Positions 31,832-40,019 of a stretch of 40,019 nt of DNA are shown piece after piece. The position numbers and the translations under genes were made by a program. Under the pieces are notes generated by a model. That model saw nothing but the letters and a program-made list of their open reading frames with translations, was not told where the DNA came from and ran no database searches. The number at the start of each line of letters is the position of its first letter. The stretch's first letter is position 1. Source of the DNA: an uncultured Fibrobacter sp. (GTDB taxonomy: Bacteria > Fibrobacterota > Fibrobacteria > Fibrobacterales > Fibrobacteraceae); assembly GCA_947165045.1 (NCBI GenBank), contig CAMUYW010000028.1:1-40019 (forward strand), read 5' to 3'.

Positions 31832-33481
31832 TTAATTGAATTTCAAGTTGCTCAGTTGTTTCTGGATTTCCTTTTCGAGTTTGTGGCTTTCAGCGAACAT
31901 GGCGGCGAGTTCTTCGGTGTCGGCTTTCATCTGGGCGTTGAATTCGTCGGCAGTAATGTCCACATAATCTATCTTGATGTCGAAATACTGGCCGGCGCTC
32001 AGGCTGTAGCCTTTTTCCTTGACTTCGCTGTAACTCACGACTACGCTAAAGTCCTCGACGGCTTTCGCCTTGCGGAAGGTGGTCACGATTTTCTCGATTT
32101 CGTCGTCTTCGAGGCGGACTTTCTTGAGGCCGTTCGCGTCCTTGTATTCCTTGCCGAGTTTGCTTGCGTCAACGAGGGTGACTTTGTCTTTGTCAGTCTT
32201 TTTGCGGGTCTTGTCGAAGAAGAGCACGCTCACGTTGGTGCCGGTGTTCGCGAATACGTTGCTCGGCATACTCACCACGCCATAGACGAAGTGTTCGTCA
32301 ACGATGCGTTCCAAGATTTTGTGCTCGATGCCGGATTTCGCGGTGATGAACCCGGTGGGGATTACGATGGCGCCCTTGCCACCTGCCTTGATGCTGTTTA
32401 CCACATGCTGGATAAAGCAGGTGTAGATGGCCATGCTCTCCTTTTTCTTGTTCGGGACTTTCGGCACGCCTGCCCAGAAGCGGGCATTCCATTTCTTCTC
32501 GATGTCGTCGCGGGTGTCGCTGAAGTCCATCTTGAAGGGCGGATTGCTCACCACGTAATCGAACTGCTTGAGGCTCTTGCCGTCGTCGCTCTTGTGGTAG
32601 GGTTCCAGGAGGGTGTCGCCCTGCACGGCGTGATCGAGGCTCGAAACGAGTCCGTTCAACAGCAGGTTCAACTTGAGCATTTTGTTACTGCGCTGCGAGA
32701 TGTCTTGCGCAAAGATGGTGCAGCGGTCTTCGCCAATCTGGTGGCTGAGCGCCATGAGCAAGGTGCCGGTGCCTGCGCTGGGGTCGTAGCATTCTACGTT
32801 GTGCAGGTCGGCGTTGTCGCCCACCAAGAGGCGTGCCATGATTTTTGCGATGGCCTTGGGGGTGTAATATTCGGCGTACTTGCCGCCGCCTGCGGTGTTG
32901 TAGTCCTTGAGCAGGTATTCGAAGATGTCCGAGAAAAAGTCGTAGTGTTCGGCGAAGGCGTCTTCGAAGCTGAAGTTCACGAGTTTATCGACAAGGGCGC
33001 GGGCGAAGTTTGCACGCTGGGCGTCGTCGGTCACGAAGATGGTGAGCTTTTCGAAGATGGGAATTTTCGTTTCTTGCGCGGTCTTGGTGTAGAATACGTC
33101 CAGGTTGTCCTTCGCGATGGCGACCATGGTCTCGTCAAAGATGACGTCGAAATCGCCCTTGGCCTGCTTGTTCCAGAGGTTTGCAATCAGGTAGTCGGGC
33201 TTGAACACCGGGACTTCGGGCGGCAAGAAGAGGCTCACCTTTTCGCGGTCGGCCTTGGAGAGTTTCGCATATTCCTCTTCCCACTTTTCGGACTTCTTGA
33301 GAGCCTTCAAACAAGGGTCATTGATTTTCTTGAGTTCAAAGCCGAACTTGTCGGCCATAAACTTGTACAAAAACACCTGGGTGATAATCTTGTATTCGTT
33401 GCCGTCATTGCCCATGCCGTACGTTTGGCAAGTAGCCTTGAGAGAGTCGATAAGGGCAATGGTCTTGTCTTTGATGTTCAT
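31832..33481 (-). CDS. hsdM: Type I restriction-modification DNA methyltransferase HsdM
   Basis: A 549-residue N6-adenine methyltransferase subunit. The N-terminal helical domain (~1-165) is followed by the SAM-binding motif CYDPSAGTGTLL (residues 231-242) and the catalytic NPPF (313-316); a C-terminal helical part follows. The ATG directly follows the stop codon of hsdR with no gap, so translation is coupled. With HsdS it methylates the host DNA and with HsdR it forms the restricting complex. Confidence 0.96.
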   Translation of the reverse strand: MNIKDKTIALIDSLKATCQTYGMGNDGNEYKIITQVFLYKFMADKFGFELKKINDPCLKALKKSEKWEEEYAKLSKADREKVSLFLPPEVPVFKPDYLIANLWNKQAKGDFDVIFDETMVAIAKDNLDVFYTKTAQETKIPIFEKLTIFVTDDAQRANFARALVDKLVNFSFEDAFAEHYDFFSDIFEYLLKDYNTAGGGKYAEYYTPKAIAKIMARLLVGDNADLHNVECYDPSAGTGTLLMALSHQIGEDRCTIFAQDISQRSNKMLKLNLLLNGLVSSLDHAVQGDTLLEPYHKSDDGKSLKQFDYVVSNPPFKMDFSDTRDDIEKKWNARFWAGVPKVPNKKKESMAIYTCFIQHVVNSIKAGGKGAIVIPTGFITAKSGIEHKILERIVDEHFVYGVVSMPSNVFANTGTNVSVLFFDKTRKKTDKDKVTLVDASKLGKEYKDANGLKKVRLEDDEIEKIVTTFRKAKAVEDFSVVVSYSEVKEKGYSLSAGQYFDIKIDYVDITADEFNAQMKADTEELAAMFAESHKLEKEIQKQLSNLKFN

Positions 33482-36400
33482 TTAATTTCCGTAGTAGGCG
33501 TTATACTGGTTAATATACTGCTTGGCGATGCGCTGCTGGATAAACAGGTAATCAGGCATTTCGGGCTTGATTTGCGGGAAGTGCGCGAGCCCGTCTGCGA
33601 TTTCTTTCATCACGGTCTTGCCGAAGTAGGCGTCCTGCTTCAGGATGTCGTTGCGATCGAAAACCTTTGCGTCAATCGTTCCCTTGATAGTCAAGAGAGC
33701 CTGCACAATTTCTTCGTCGAACTTTGAGATAATCGGCGCCTGGTGCTTGGGTTCGCGGACCTTGTTCTCTTCGCGGATGCGCTTGTGGACGTAGGCGAAT
33801 TTTGTATCACCATTGTACTTGCGCAAAAGGGCCTCGTTTGATTTGCGAAGTTCTTCAAGGCGTTTGAGGATGTCGTTCATCGCCTGGTTCTGCTCGTTAT
33901 AAACGGCAAGATTTTCCGGGGTAAAGCCGTGCTTGTCAAAGATGCGCTTGAACTCCTGTTCCAATTCAACAAATACAGGGTCTTCGTGATCGAAGTTATC
34001 CAAGAATCCGCGGAGTGCGCGCTTGTATTTTTCACGCAGTTCCGTGCCGTTGTCAATGATTTTCAGTTCCTCAGTGCCAATGCAGCTAAAGTTGAACTCG
34101 ATGTTCATCATGGCTTCGTTCACCGCAAACTGCGTGGCATCGCTATTACTCCAAGCTTCTTTCTGGTTGATGATAGCAATACGATGATTCACTTCTGAAA
34201 GCATGAGCGGCAACTTTTCGATATTCAGCTTTTCAAAGTCCTTTTTAAGGGCCTCGTCACCGAAAGTTCGCACAAGGTTCATCGCGTCCTTGGCGAGTTC
34301 CAACGCCTTGCGGAGTTCAATCAAAACCTTTTTGTCTTCAAGGCTAGAAATCTCTGTAGAGAAAACTTCTGCGTTGTCGGTGGTATAACTGAACAACGCC
34401 TGACGCGCAAGCTTCATCTGGTCGATAAGAGCATCCTTGTCTTCCATAACCTGACTGTACATGTCGGGCAACTTATCATCCGGATCCGTCTCGTCACTAT
34501 CGTCATTGTAGCGATTCAGTTCTCGCAAATAGGCGGCATTGGTTTCGTCAAAATTCTGCTTAATGTCGGCAAAGTCTATCAAGAAACCGCGTTTCATGTT
34601 CTTATACGGGCGATTTACGCGGGTAATAGCCTGCAACAAGTTATGGTCTTTGATTTTGCGGCCGAAATACAAGCGCTTTAGGCGGGGAGCATCAAAACCC
34701 GTCAGCAACATATTGAAGACAATCAATATGTCTATGGTGTAATTCTTCTTAAAATCACCGATAATCTTCTTGCGGGTTTCCTTGTCATCGCTATCGAAGA
34801 GAATCAGGCCAGCTTTCAGATTTATTTTCTGGGTGCGGGATTCGTTCAACTCGTCTTGTATATCGTTGAAATGGGCAAACAAGGCTCGAGCCTGCTCCGA
34901 GGTCTCGCAAATAATCATACCACCCAAATCGTTATCGCCCTGAATCGCACGGAATTTTACCAAATCGTCGATAATGTAGCGGAGCAAAGCCTTCACGTAG
35001 GCAGGATGCTCAATAATCTGGTTCTTGGAAACGGAACCTTTCTCAACCAGTTTCTGAACGTTTTCAAAAGCCTCATTCAGTTTTTTGCGATAACTGGTCT
35101 CGATATCTTCACGAATGATTTTGAGCGTATAGCCGTCTTGAATGGAACGGTCATAATAGTAGGTATGGAAATAATCGCCAAAGACCTTGCAGCTCGCTTT
35201 TTCGCTACCGATAAGCGGAGTACCGGTAAGTGCAATCTTGATGGCGTTCTTGTCGGCGTTGAAAAGGTTCGAAAGGAAACATCCACCCGGTTTGTAGCCG
35301 CGATGAGCCTCGTCCATGATGAACACTCGCTGCAAATCTGTGGCATAATTAGGGAGATCTACCTTCTCGGTGTCATCTTCAAACTTCTGAATGTTCACCA
35401 CCGTAATTTCATCGACGCCGGAATTGCCCTGCAAAGCCTGATTCTTGCGGAACTGATCCATAAGTTCCGAACGGGAATTTGCAGTTGTCACCTTGAGGCC
35501 GCGATTTCCAAGTTCTTCTGTCGCCTGTTCCAACAAATCCAAACGGTCCACAATAAAGTAGAACTTAGCCACCTTATTCTGACTAGCGTAATAATCCTTG
35601 AGGACTTTGCTCAAGTGGAACGAAAGCGCAGTTTTGCCCGAGCCCTGAGTATGCCACACCACGCCAGACTTGACTCCCGCCGCCAACTTCTCACGAATGG
35701 CAAGTGCCGCAAACATCTGCTGGTAACGCATGATGTGCTTTTCGTCTTTCGTAATAATGGAACCGTCTTCCGCTTCTTTTTCTTCGTGGACGTAGGCGAT
35801 GCCGTACTTGAGTAAAAAGAGCAAACGTTCCGGGCTCACCATCGAAGTAAGCACACGATTTGTCGGCGTATTGATATCACGATTGGTTTGATATTCCGCA
35901 TTCTGGCTCAAAACAGGAACATTGAAATCCATCAAGATGCGTTTTTCAACATCGGCATCAATCGGAGCATAAGGATAGTTCTTGTTGAACGGCGCAATTT
36001 TTGCACGTGCGGGATTATCTTCCCTAAAGCAGTTGAACTTGGCCTGATTTCTGGCTGCGGTGCAGTAGAAAACTCCCTCAATAGGAACGATGCCACCCAT
36101 GGCGTCGTATTCCATATTGTTCGAGAAAATCATCAACTGCGTAATGTTGATGAATCTGCGGAACTTCTTGTTCGGGAAACGGATTTCGTTCATCCGCTTG
36201 CTCTCGGCAACCATACCACCCGCATTGTTCGGCTTCTTGACTTCAATAAAGACCAGAGGAAGGCCGTTAATAAAAAGCGTGATGTCAGGGCGGAATTCGT
36301 CTTCGCCGTTCTTGCAGGTAAATTCAGCAGTGCAATGATATGTGTTATTTTCGGGATGTTCGAAATCCACCAAGCGCACCGGAGAGACCGAAATCAAGCG

Positions 36401-36661
36401 CTTGTAGAACTGACGACCCAAATCATCGTCATCCAGTTCCTTGCGAATTTCGGAAAGAACATTCTCCGCCGACAGCTTTGTGCCTGGGTTCAATTTTTTG
36501 AACTGAGCCTCAAAAATATTTTTCAAGATATTGGTTTCAGGATCATAAATGGCTGTCGCCCCTATGGGAATCTTGCCATAATATGTATAGCCGATACGAG
36601 TCAAATGAACAAGTGCAGTGAGCTGCACTCGCGTTGCCTCAGTAAAACCGTTCTTCGCCAT
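33482..36661 (-). CDS. hsdR: Type I restriction enzyme subunit HsdR
   Basis: A 1059-residue restriction and translocase subunit. The N-terminal nuclease core is RPDITLFINGLPLVFIEVKK (Asp126, Glu140, Lys142 as the PD-(D/E)xK residues). The helicase part begins with Walker A HTQGSGKT (~338-344) and has the DEAH box IMDEAH (~450-453), TGTPLIG and ITRVNRPYKNMKRG. The ATG at 36661, with AAAGGA nearby, is used because the conserved N-terminus begins there; the frame is open 27 codons further upstream. First gene of the hsd cluster, divergent from rhuM. Confidence 0.96.
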   Translation of the reverse strand: MAKNGFTEATRVQLTALVHLTRIGYTYYGKIPIGATAIYDPETNILKNIFEAQFKKLNPGTKLSAENVLSEIRKELDDDDLGRQFYKRLISVSPVRLVDFEHPENNTYHCTAEFTCKNGEDEFRPDITLFINGLPLVFIEVKKPNNAGGMVAESKRMNEIRFPNKKFRRFINITQLMIFSNNMEYDAMGGIVPIEGVFYCTAARNQAKFNCFREDNPARAKIAPFNKNYPYAPIDADVEKRILMDFNVPVLSQNAEYQTNRDINTPTNRVLTSMVSPERLLFLLKYGIAYVHEEKEAEDGSIITKDEKHIMRYQQMFAALAIREKLAAGVKSGVVWHTQGSGKTALSFHLSKVLKDYYASQNKVAKFYFIVDRLDLLEQATEELGNRGLKVTTANSRSELMDQFRKNQALQGNSGVDEITVVNIQKFEDDTEKVDLPNYATDLQRVFIMDEAHRGYKPGGCFLSNLFNADKNAIKIALTGTPLIGSEKASCKVFGDYFHTYYYDRSIQDGYTLKIIREDIETSYRKKLNEAFENVQKLVEKGSVSKNQIIEHPAYVKALLRYIIDDLVKFRAIQGDNDLGGMIICETSEQARALFAHFNDIQDELNESRTQKINLKAGLILFDSDDKETRKKIIGDFKKNYTIDILIVFNMLLTGFDAPRLKRLYFGRKIKDHNLLQAITRVNRPYKNMKRGFLIDFADIKQNFDETNAAYLRELNRYNDDSDETDPDDKLPDMYSQVMEDKDALIDQMKLARQALFSYTTDNAEVFSTEISSLEDKKVLIELRKALELAKDAMNLVRTFGDEALKKDFEKLNIEKLPLMLSEVNHRIAIINQKEAWSNSDATQFAVNEAMMNIEFNFSCIGTEELKIIDNGTELREKYKRALRGFLDNFDHEDPVFVELEQEFKRIFDKHGFTPENLAVYNEQNQAMNDILKRLEELRKSNEALLRKYNGDTKFAYVHKRIREENKVREPKHQAPIISKFDEEIVQALLTIKGTIDAKVFDRNDILKQDAYFGKTVMKEIADGLAHFPQIKPEMPDYLFIQQRIAKQYINQYNAYYGN

Positions 36662-36691
36662 ACATATTCCTTTGTTTACACCACTAAAACC

Positions 36692-36709
36692 GCCATTGCA
36701 TACAATGGC
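36692..36709 (-). promoter_or_regulatory. Hairpin in the hsdR leader
   Basis: A perfect 7-bp inverted repeat (GCCATTG / CAATGGC, 4-nt loop) lies 30 nt before the hsdR ATG. It could be a protein site or leader hairpin. Confidence 0.3.
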
Positions 36710-36734
36710 ACTTAGCACAAATATATATTTCCAT

Positions 36735-36754
36735 TTTGACATTTAAGTGTCAAA
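36735..36754. promoter_or_regulatory. Inverted repeat between hsdR and rhuM, possible operator
   Basis: A perfect 7-bp inverted repeat (TTTGACA, 6-nt spacer, TGTCAAA) lies midway in the divergent hsdR/rhuM region, upstream of the rhuM -35. Each arm contains TTGACA, so it could also be overlapping -35 boxes. Confidence 0.35.
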
Positions 36755-36776
36755 TGCAAAAAATACCACTAACCTC

Positions 36777-36805
36777 TTGACACGCCCACAAAACTAGTGT
36801 ACATT
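36777..36805 (+). promoter_or_regulatory. Strong sigma70 promoter of rhuM; predicted leaderless
   Basis: A consensus TTGACA (36777-36782), exactly 17 nt, then TACATT (36800-36805). The ATG begins 7 nt later, and there is no Shine-Dalgarno, so transcription would begin at the start codon. Inference from spacing. Confidence 0.6.
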
Positions 36806-36812
36806 TGTGTAT

Positions 36813-37805
36813 ATGAATGAAATTTTGCTGTACAAAACGGATAATGCAGAAGTAAAAGTCGAAATTCTGCTGCAAAACGAGAATCTTTGGCTGACACAGG
36901 CCAAAATGGCCGATTTATTCGATGTGCAAAAAGCGGCCATATCCAAGCATCTCAAGAACATCTTCGCAGAGGGCGAGTTGCAAGAGTCTTCAGTTGTTTC
37001 CAAAATGGAAACAACTGCCGCCGATGGCAAAAATTACAATACAAACATCTACAATCTCGATGCCATCATTGCGGTCGGTTATCGCATCAATTCCAAGAAA
37101 GCCACGATGTTCCGCATTTGGGCAACACAGGTTCTAAAGGAATATATCGTCAAAGGCTTCGCCATGAACGACGAACGCCTGAAAAATCCCATAAATTTCT
37201 TTGGCAAGGACTACTTCGAAGAACAGCTTGAACGTATCCGAGAAATCCGAGCCAGTGAACGCCGCTTTTATCAAAAAATAACGGATATTTATGCCCGATG
37301 CAGTGCAGATTACAATCTAAACAGCCAAATCACACAAGATTTTTTCGCGACTGTACAGAACAAATTGCATTACGCCGTCACGCATCAAACTGCAGCAGAA
37401 ATCATTTATTCACGAGCCGACAGTAAAAAGGTAAACATGGGGCTCACGACATGGAAAAACGCCCCCGACGGCGACATCCGCAAGCCTGATGTTTCTATAG
37501 CCAAGAATTATCTTTCGCAAGAGGAAATCAAAAATTTAAACGAAATAGTCACCATGTACCTCGACTACGCGGAACGCCAAGCAAAACGAGGTCAAGTGAT
37601 GTACATGAAGGATTGGGTAGAAAAGCTCAATGCATTCCTCCAGTTTAACGAAGAAGATATTCTGCAAGACAAAGGCAACGTCACACACGAAATTGCAAAA
37701 GCCTTTGCCGAAGGCGAATTTGATAAATACCGAGTGATTCGCGATGCCACATACAAGAGCGACTTCGACAAACTGATGGAAGCAACGGCTCAATACTGTG
37801 CTTAA
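36813..37805 (+). CDS. RhuM-family protein
   Basis: A 330-residue RhuM (virulence RhuM) family protein. The N-terminal ~110 residues are the family's DNA-binding-like domain (LWLTQAKMADLFDVQKAAI, SKHLKNIFAEGEL), followed by NIYNLDAIIAVGYRINSKKA, FRIWATQVLKEYIVKGFAMND, and a C-terminal helical domain (TAAEIIYSRADSKKVNMGL). Function unknown; the gene is often found beside type I restriction loci, as here. A GTG two codons before the ATG is possible. Confidence 0.88.
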   Translation: MNEILLYKTDNAEVKVEILLQNENLWLTQAKMADLFDVQKAAISKHLKNIFAEGELQESSVVSKMETTAADGKNYNTNIYNLDAIIAVGYRINSKKATMFRIWATQVLKEYIVKGFAMNDERLKNPINFFGKDYFEEQLERIREIRASERRFYQKITDIYARCSADYNLNSQITQDFFATVQNKLHYAVTHQTAAEIIYSRADSKKVNMGLTTWKNAPDGDIRKPDVSIAKNYLSQEEIKNLNEIVTMYLDYAERQAKRGQVMYMKDWVEKLNAFLQFNEEDILQDKGNVTHEIAKAFAEGEFDKYRVIRDATYKSDFDKLMEATAQYCA

Positions 37806-37864
37806 TAAAACATAATCAACAACAAATATTGCGCTTTTTCTCGCCTGTAGCGCAAGGAGGTTAT

Positions 37865-38032
37865 ATGTATCAAACCACACACGGCCCCGTCACCGACGCT
37901 CAAGCCGCAGAAATTGACGAACTCAATCACAAAATCTGGAAAAACTTCTGGGATATTCCCCGCGAAAAGCGGACCCAAGCCGATTGGGAAAAACTGCTTG
38001 ATATACAATTTTTGATTAAAAAACAGCCATAG
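37865..38032 (+). CDS. Small protein of unknown function
   Basis: A 55-residue acidic, helical protein rich in Trp and Lys (NHKIWKNFWDIPREKR, DWEKLLDIQFLI). Start at the ATG behind AAGGAGG, five bases upstream, which is a strong signal. It follows rhuM by 59 nt and lies before the toxin-antitoxin pair; not recognised. Confidence 0.65.
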   Translation: MYQTTHGPVTDAQAAEIDELNHKIWKNFWDIPREKRTQADWEKLLDIQFLIKKQP

Positions 38033-38042
38033 TCCTCCCCCA

Positions 38043-38071
38043 TTGCTTCGTCTCACAAATAAGACTATATT
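38043..38071 (+). promoter_or_regulatory. Promoter of the toxin-antitoxin pair
   Basis: TTGCTT (38043-38048), 17 nt, TATATT (38066-38071), then 39 nt to the ATG with AAAGGGG as ribosome binding site. Confidence 0.55.
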
Positions 38072-38110
38072 TAGTATCAAATTCAGTCCTTCAGCAAAGA
38101 AAGGGGAAAC

Positions 38111-38386
38111 ATGTCTACAATCAAAAACATCAAGCCTATTTCGTACATCAAGGCTAATGCTGCAAAAGTTTTGGACCATGTATGCGAATCACATGCCCCT
38201 TACATTGTAACGCAGAATGGAGAGGCTCGCGGAGTAATTCTCGACGTTGACACCTACCAAAAAATGCAGGACGGGCTAAAGCTTTTCAAGCTGTTTGCAC
38301 AGAGCGAAGGCGAGGTTGCCCGCGGGCGAGTCATCCACCAGAAAGACCTATTCGATTCTCTGGAGAGCGAACTGAATGCCAAGTAA
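38111..38386 (+). CDS. Phd/YefM-type antitoxin
   Basis: A 91-residue antitoxin. The N-terminal ~60 residues have the Phd/YefM DNA-binding fold (IKPISYIKANAAKVLDHV, PYIVTQNGEARGVILDVDTY), and the C-terminal part is the acidic tail that covers the toxin. Its end overlaps the toxin gene by 11 bp, so both are made together. Such antitoxins also repress their own promoter. Confidence 0.88.
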   Translation: MSTIKNIKPISYIKANAAKVLDHVCESHAPYIVTQNGEARGVILDVDTYQKMQDGLKLFKLFAQSEGEVARGRVIHQKDLFDSLESELNAK

Positions 38387-38705
38387 GAAGTATCTAGTTG
38401 TATGGTCTGAATCGGCAGCATTCGATCTCAAGTCTATCATCTCGTTCATTGCAGTGGACAGCATGCAAAATGCACGCGAAACTTTCGCAAAAATCAAGAA
38501 GGAATGTCTGCTTCTTGAGCGGTTCCCTGATTTGGGCAAAATTCCTGTTGAGCTAGAGGCGTTACAGATTGGTGGCTACCGCGAATTATCCATCAATCCC
38601 TGGAGAATCTTTTACCGCAAGCAAGCGAATCAAATTGTAATTCTCGCAGTTGTCGATTCGAGGCGGGACCTCGAAGATGCCCTTTGGAATCGCCTGATGC
38701 GATAA
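38376..38705 (+). CDS. RelE/ParE-type toxin
   Basis: A 109-residue toxin of the RelE/ParE superfamily. The family pattern is visible: YLVVWSESAAFDLKSIISFI at the start, ARETFAKIKKECLLLERFPDLGK, then YRELSINPWRIFYRKQ and VVDSRRDLEDALWNRL. It would inhibit translation or gyrase; which one cannot be told from sequence. Overlap with the antitoxin gives a classic pair. It closes the defence island before glk. Confidence 0.88.
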   Translation: MPSKKYLVVWSESAAFDLKSIISFIAVDSMQNARETFAKIKKECLLLERFPDLGKIPVELEALQIGGYRELSINPWRIFYRKQANQIVILAVVDSRRDLEDALWNRLMR

Positions 38706-38730
38706 AAAAATCCCAGCGCAATGGCTGGGA
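38704..38730 (-). terminator. Rho-independent terminator of glk
   Basis: Stem TCCCAGC / GCTGGGA with a 6-nt loop and a run of seven T on the minus strand, 33 nt after the glk stop. It abuts the toxin stop codon on the other strand. Confidence 0.88.
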
Positions 38731-38762
38731 CGATAATCGCTTCGCAAGGAGATTTCCCGCTT

Positions 38763-39830
38763 TTACTTCTGCAAATTCAAGCTAGCATTAGCAGCGCCGT
38801 ACAAGCTAATGCTGTAATCCTTGATGAGGTACACCGGGATCTTGTTCAAGAGCGGGCGGATGTTCGGATTGTAGTTCTTTTCGAACCAGGTCATGAACAA
38901 GTTATCGCGTTCGAGCCAGCGGAGGTCCTTCTGCACCGTTCCACCGGCGAGGTAGAAACCGCCGAGCGGGAGGAACAACGTGCAAGCGTCGCTGGCGAAG
39001 CGGGCAAGCATCTTCACGAACATGCGCATCATTTCGGCAGCGACCGGATCGGTATCGCTTGCGCGGCTGATGTACTTCGGACGGTCATGCCAGTCGGTTT
39101 CTTCAATCTTCTTGAAGGCTTCGTTCTGCGGAACGCCCTTCGTGTCGCGCCACCATTCATAGAGGTGAGCAAGGCCCATGCCGGAGACGAGCGGTTCAAC
39201 GCCCGGCACTGTACCGATGCGCTTTTCCATGTAGTCGCGGAAGTCCTGGGATTCCTTGTCGAACGGGGCGAACGTGGAGTGGCCACCTTCGGAGCATGCC
39301 GGGATGTACTTTTCGCCGTCAAATGCGAGGAAGCCAACGCCCATGCCGGTACCCGGGCCAATCACGGCCTTGGTTGCCTTCTGCGGCTTCGGTTCGCTAC
39401 CGTCGGTATGCTTGAACTTGAGAATCTGATTCGGGTCATCGACATCGAGTGTCGGGATGCCATAGCTAATGGCCATAAAGTCGTTAATCACGAGCGTCGG
39501 GATGCCGGTTGCATTCGTGATGGCATCGCCATCAACGCACCACGGGAGGTTCGTCATGACGCACTTGTTGTTGGCAACGGGGCCTGCAGCACTGATGCAA
39601 ATGTGGGACGGTTTCAAATCGGCGCGGTTTTCGACAGCAGCCTTGAGCGTTTCGCGAATCGGAGTGTCGAGACCTTCAATGCACTGGCTCGGGCAAACGG
39701 TTTCGAGAATGAGCGTAAATTTGCCATCCTTGTAGCCCACAAGACCAAGATTCGTATTCGTACCACCGATATCACCCGCCAAAACAAGACGGTCAAACTT
39801 TGCATCGGGATTAAGCCATTTAATTTCCAT
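38763..39830 (-). CDS. glk: Glucokinase
   Basis: A 355-residue glucokinase of the Glk (not ROK) family, which phosphorylates glucose at C6 at the entry to glycolysis. LAGDIGGTNTNLGLVG is the phosphate-1 motif (~residues 18-33), SAAGPVANNKC and LVINDFMAISYGI the sugar-binding region, and VIGPGTGMGVGFLA the adenosine/phosphate-2 region; EGGHSTFAPFD and GGFYLAGGTVQKDL follow. ACGGAG lies before the ATG. Own terminator, so probably monocistronic. Slightly longer than the E. coli enzyme. Confidence 0.93.
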   Translation of the reverse strand: MEIKWLNPDAKFDRLVLAGDIGGTNTNLGLVGYKDGKFTLILETVCPSQCIEGLDTPIRETLKAAVENRADLKPSHICISAAGPVANNKCVMTNLPWCVDGDAITNATGIPTLVINDFMAISYGIPTLDVDDPNQILKFKHTDGSEPKPQKATKAVIGPGTGMGVGFLAFDGEKYIPACSEGGHSTFAPFDKESQDFRDYMEKRIGTVPGVEPLVSGMGLAHLYEWWRDTKGVPQNEAFKKIEETDWHDRPKYISRASDTDPVAAEMMRMFVKMLARFASDACTLFLPLGGFYLAGGTVQKDLRWLERDNLFMTWFEKNYNPNIRPLLNKIPVYLIKDYSISLYGAANASLNLQK

Positions 39831-39965
39831 AATTAAAACTCCGTGATTTTCTGCTTGAATATAATAAAAACAACTGTTTCAATCGGCTCAAAAAATATAC
39901 ATTAAGCCCATAGGGACCTATTTATATTGGGTAGGTCAAAAATTCACTTTAATCAGAAAGAGATC

Positions 39966-40019
39966 ATGCGCGCTATTCTTGCACTCTTTTATTACATCGT
40001 CGTTTTCACTATCATGGTT
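39966..40019 (+). CDS. Start of a membrane protein, cut by window end
   Basis: Eighteen codons from the ATG at 39966 (AAAGAG upstream) give a basic start and hydrophobic helix (RAILALFYYIVVF). Such a start would fit a PlsC-type acyltransferase, among others, but nothing diagnostic is visible. A TATATT box lies at 39923-39928 between the arms of a GACCTA/TAGGTC inverted repeat. Confidence 0.45.
   Translation, partial: MRAILALFYYIVVFTIMV

Noticed and set aside
31796..33727. Open frame of 643 residues on the plus strand
   Set aside because: Antisense to hsdM and part of hsdR; both are unmistakable, and this frame is Val/His/Glu-rich shadow.
37829..37864. TTG start for the small protein after rhuM
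   Set aside because: The ATG at 37865 has a perfect AAGGAGG; the TTG has none.

Overview
The window looks like a chromosomal segment of a Fibrobacter species (gut or rumen fibre-degrading bacterium). The evidence is four lipoproteins carrying the Fibrobacter succinogenes major paralogous (FISUMP) domain, a TIGR02147-type regulator paired with a lipoprotein, tandem GH43 glycosidases with CBM6-like modules, a PorV-like outer-membrane protein, and generally GC-moderate coding DNA. No rRNA, tRNA or CRISPR array was seen.

Region 1 (1-8.6 kb, all minus strand) is cell-surface and polysaccharide oriented. It holds two tandem secreted GH43 enzymes (one cut by the window edge), a lipoprotein translationally coupled to a TIGR02147/DUF4423 regulator, and a tight run of three FISUMP lipoproteins. 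Factor-independent terminators follow the second GH43 gene and the lipoprotein.

Region 2 (8.7-20.8 kb) is mostly core. It contains a three-domain FKBP prolyl isomerase, a small membrane-anchored protein overlapping a PorV-like protein with a beta-propeller inserted in it, rsmG, an exported protein of unknown function, a small membrane protein coupled to queH, a Ser-rich FISUMP lipoprotein, a YgiQ-type radical SAM protein with a long Arg/Asp-rich tail, and prmA. Two genes use TTG starts behind perfect GGAGG sites. Several others appear to be leaderless, with the -10 box only 6-8 nt before ATG.

Region 3 (20.9-38.7 kb) is a defence island, AT-richer in its middle, between prmA and glk. In order it has: a Fic protein whose catalytic His is Arg; a minus-strand operon of caspase-like protease, TIR protein and a second TIR-like (MTH538/ThsB-type) protein, resembling Thoeris systems that signal to a caspase; a divergent plus-strand operon of rloA, rloB and two unrecognised genes; a minus-strand cluster of hsdR-hsdM-small membrane protein-hsdS, then a small basic protein coupled to a Shedu-like nuclease, then a DUF4238 protein; and plus-strand rhuM, a 55-residue protein and a Phd/RelE-type toxin-antitoxin pair. 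The best candidates for something new are the three-gene caspase/TIR/TIR-like operon and the four-gene rlo operon.

Region 4 (38.7-40 kb) returns to core genes: glucokinase with its terminator, and the first codons of a membrane protein that runs off the window. A family of short palindromic repeats (near 12.8, 16.46, 31.4 and 31.75 kb) is scattered between genes and also sits inside the restriction-modification operon.
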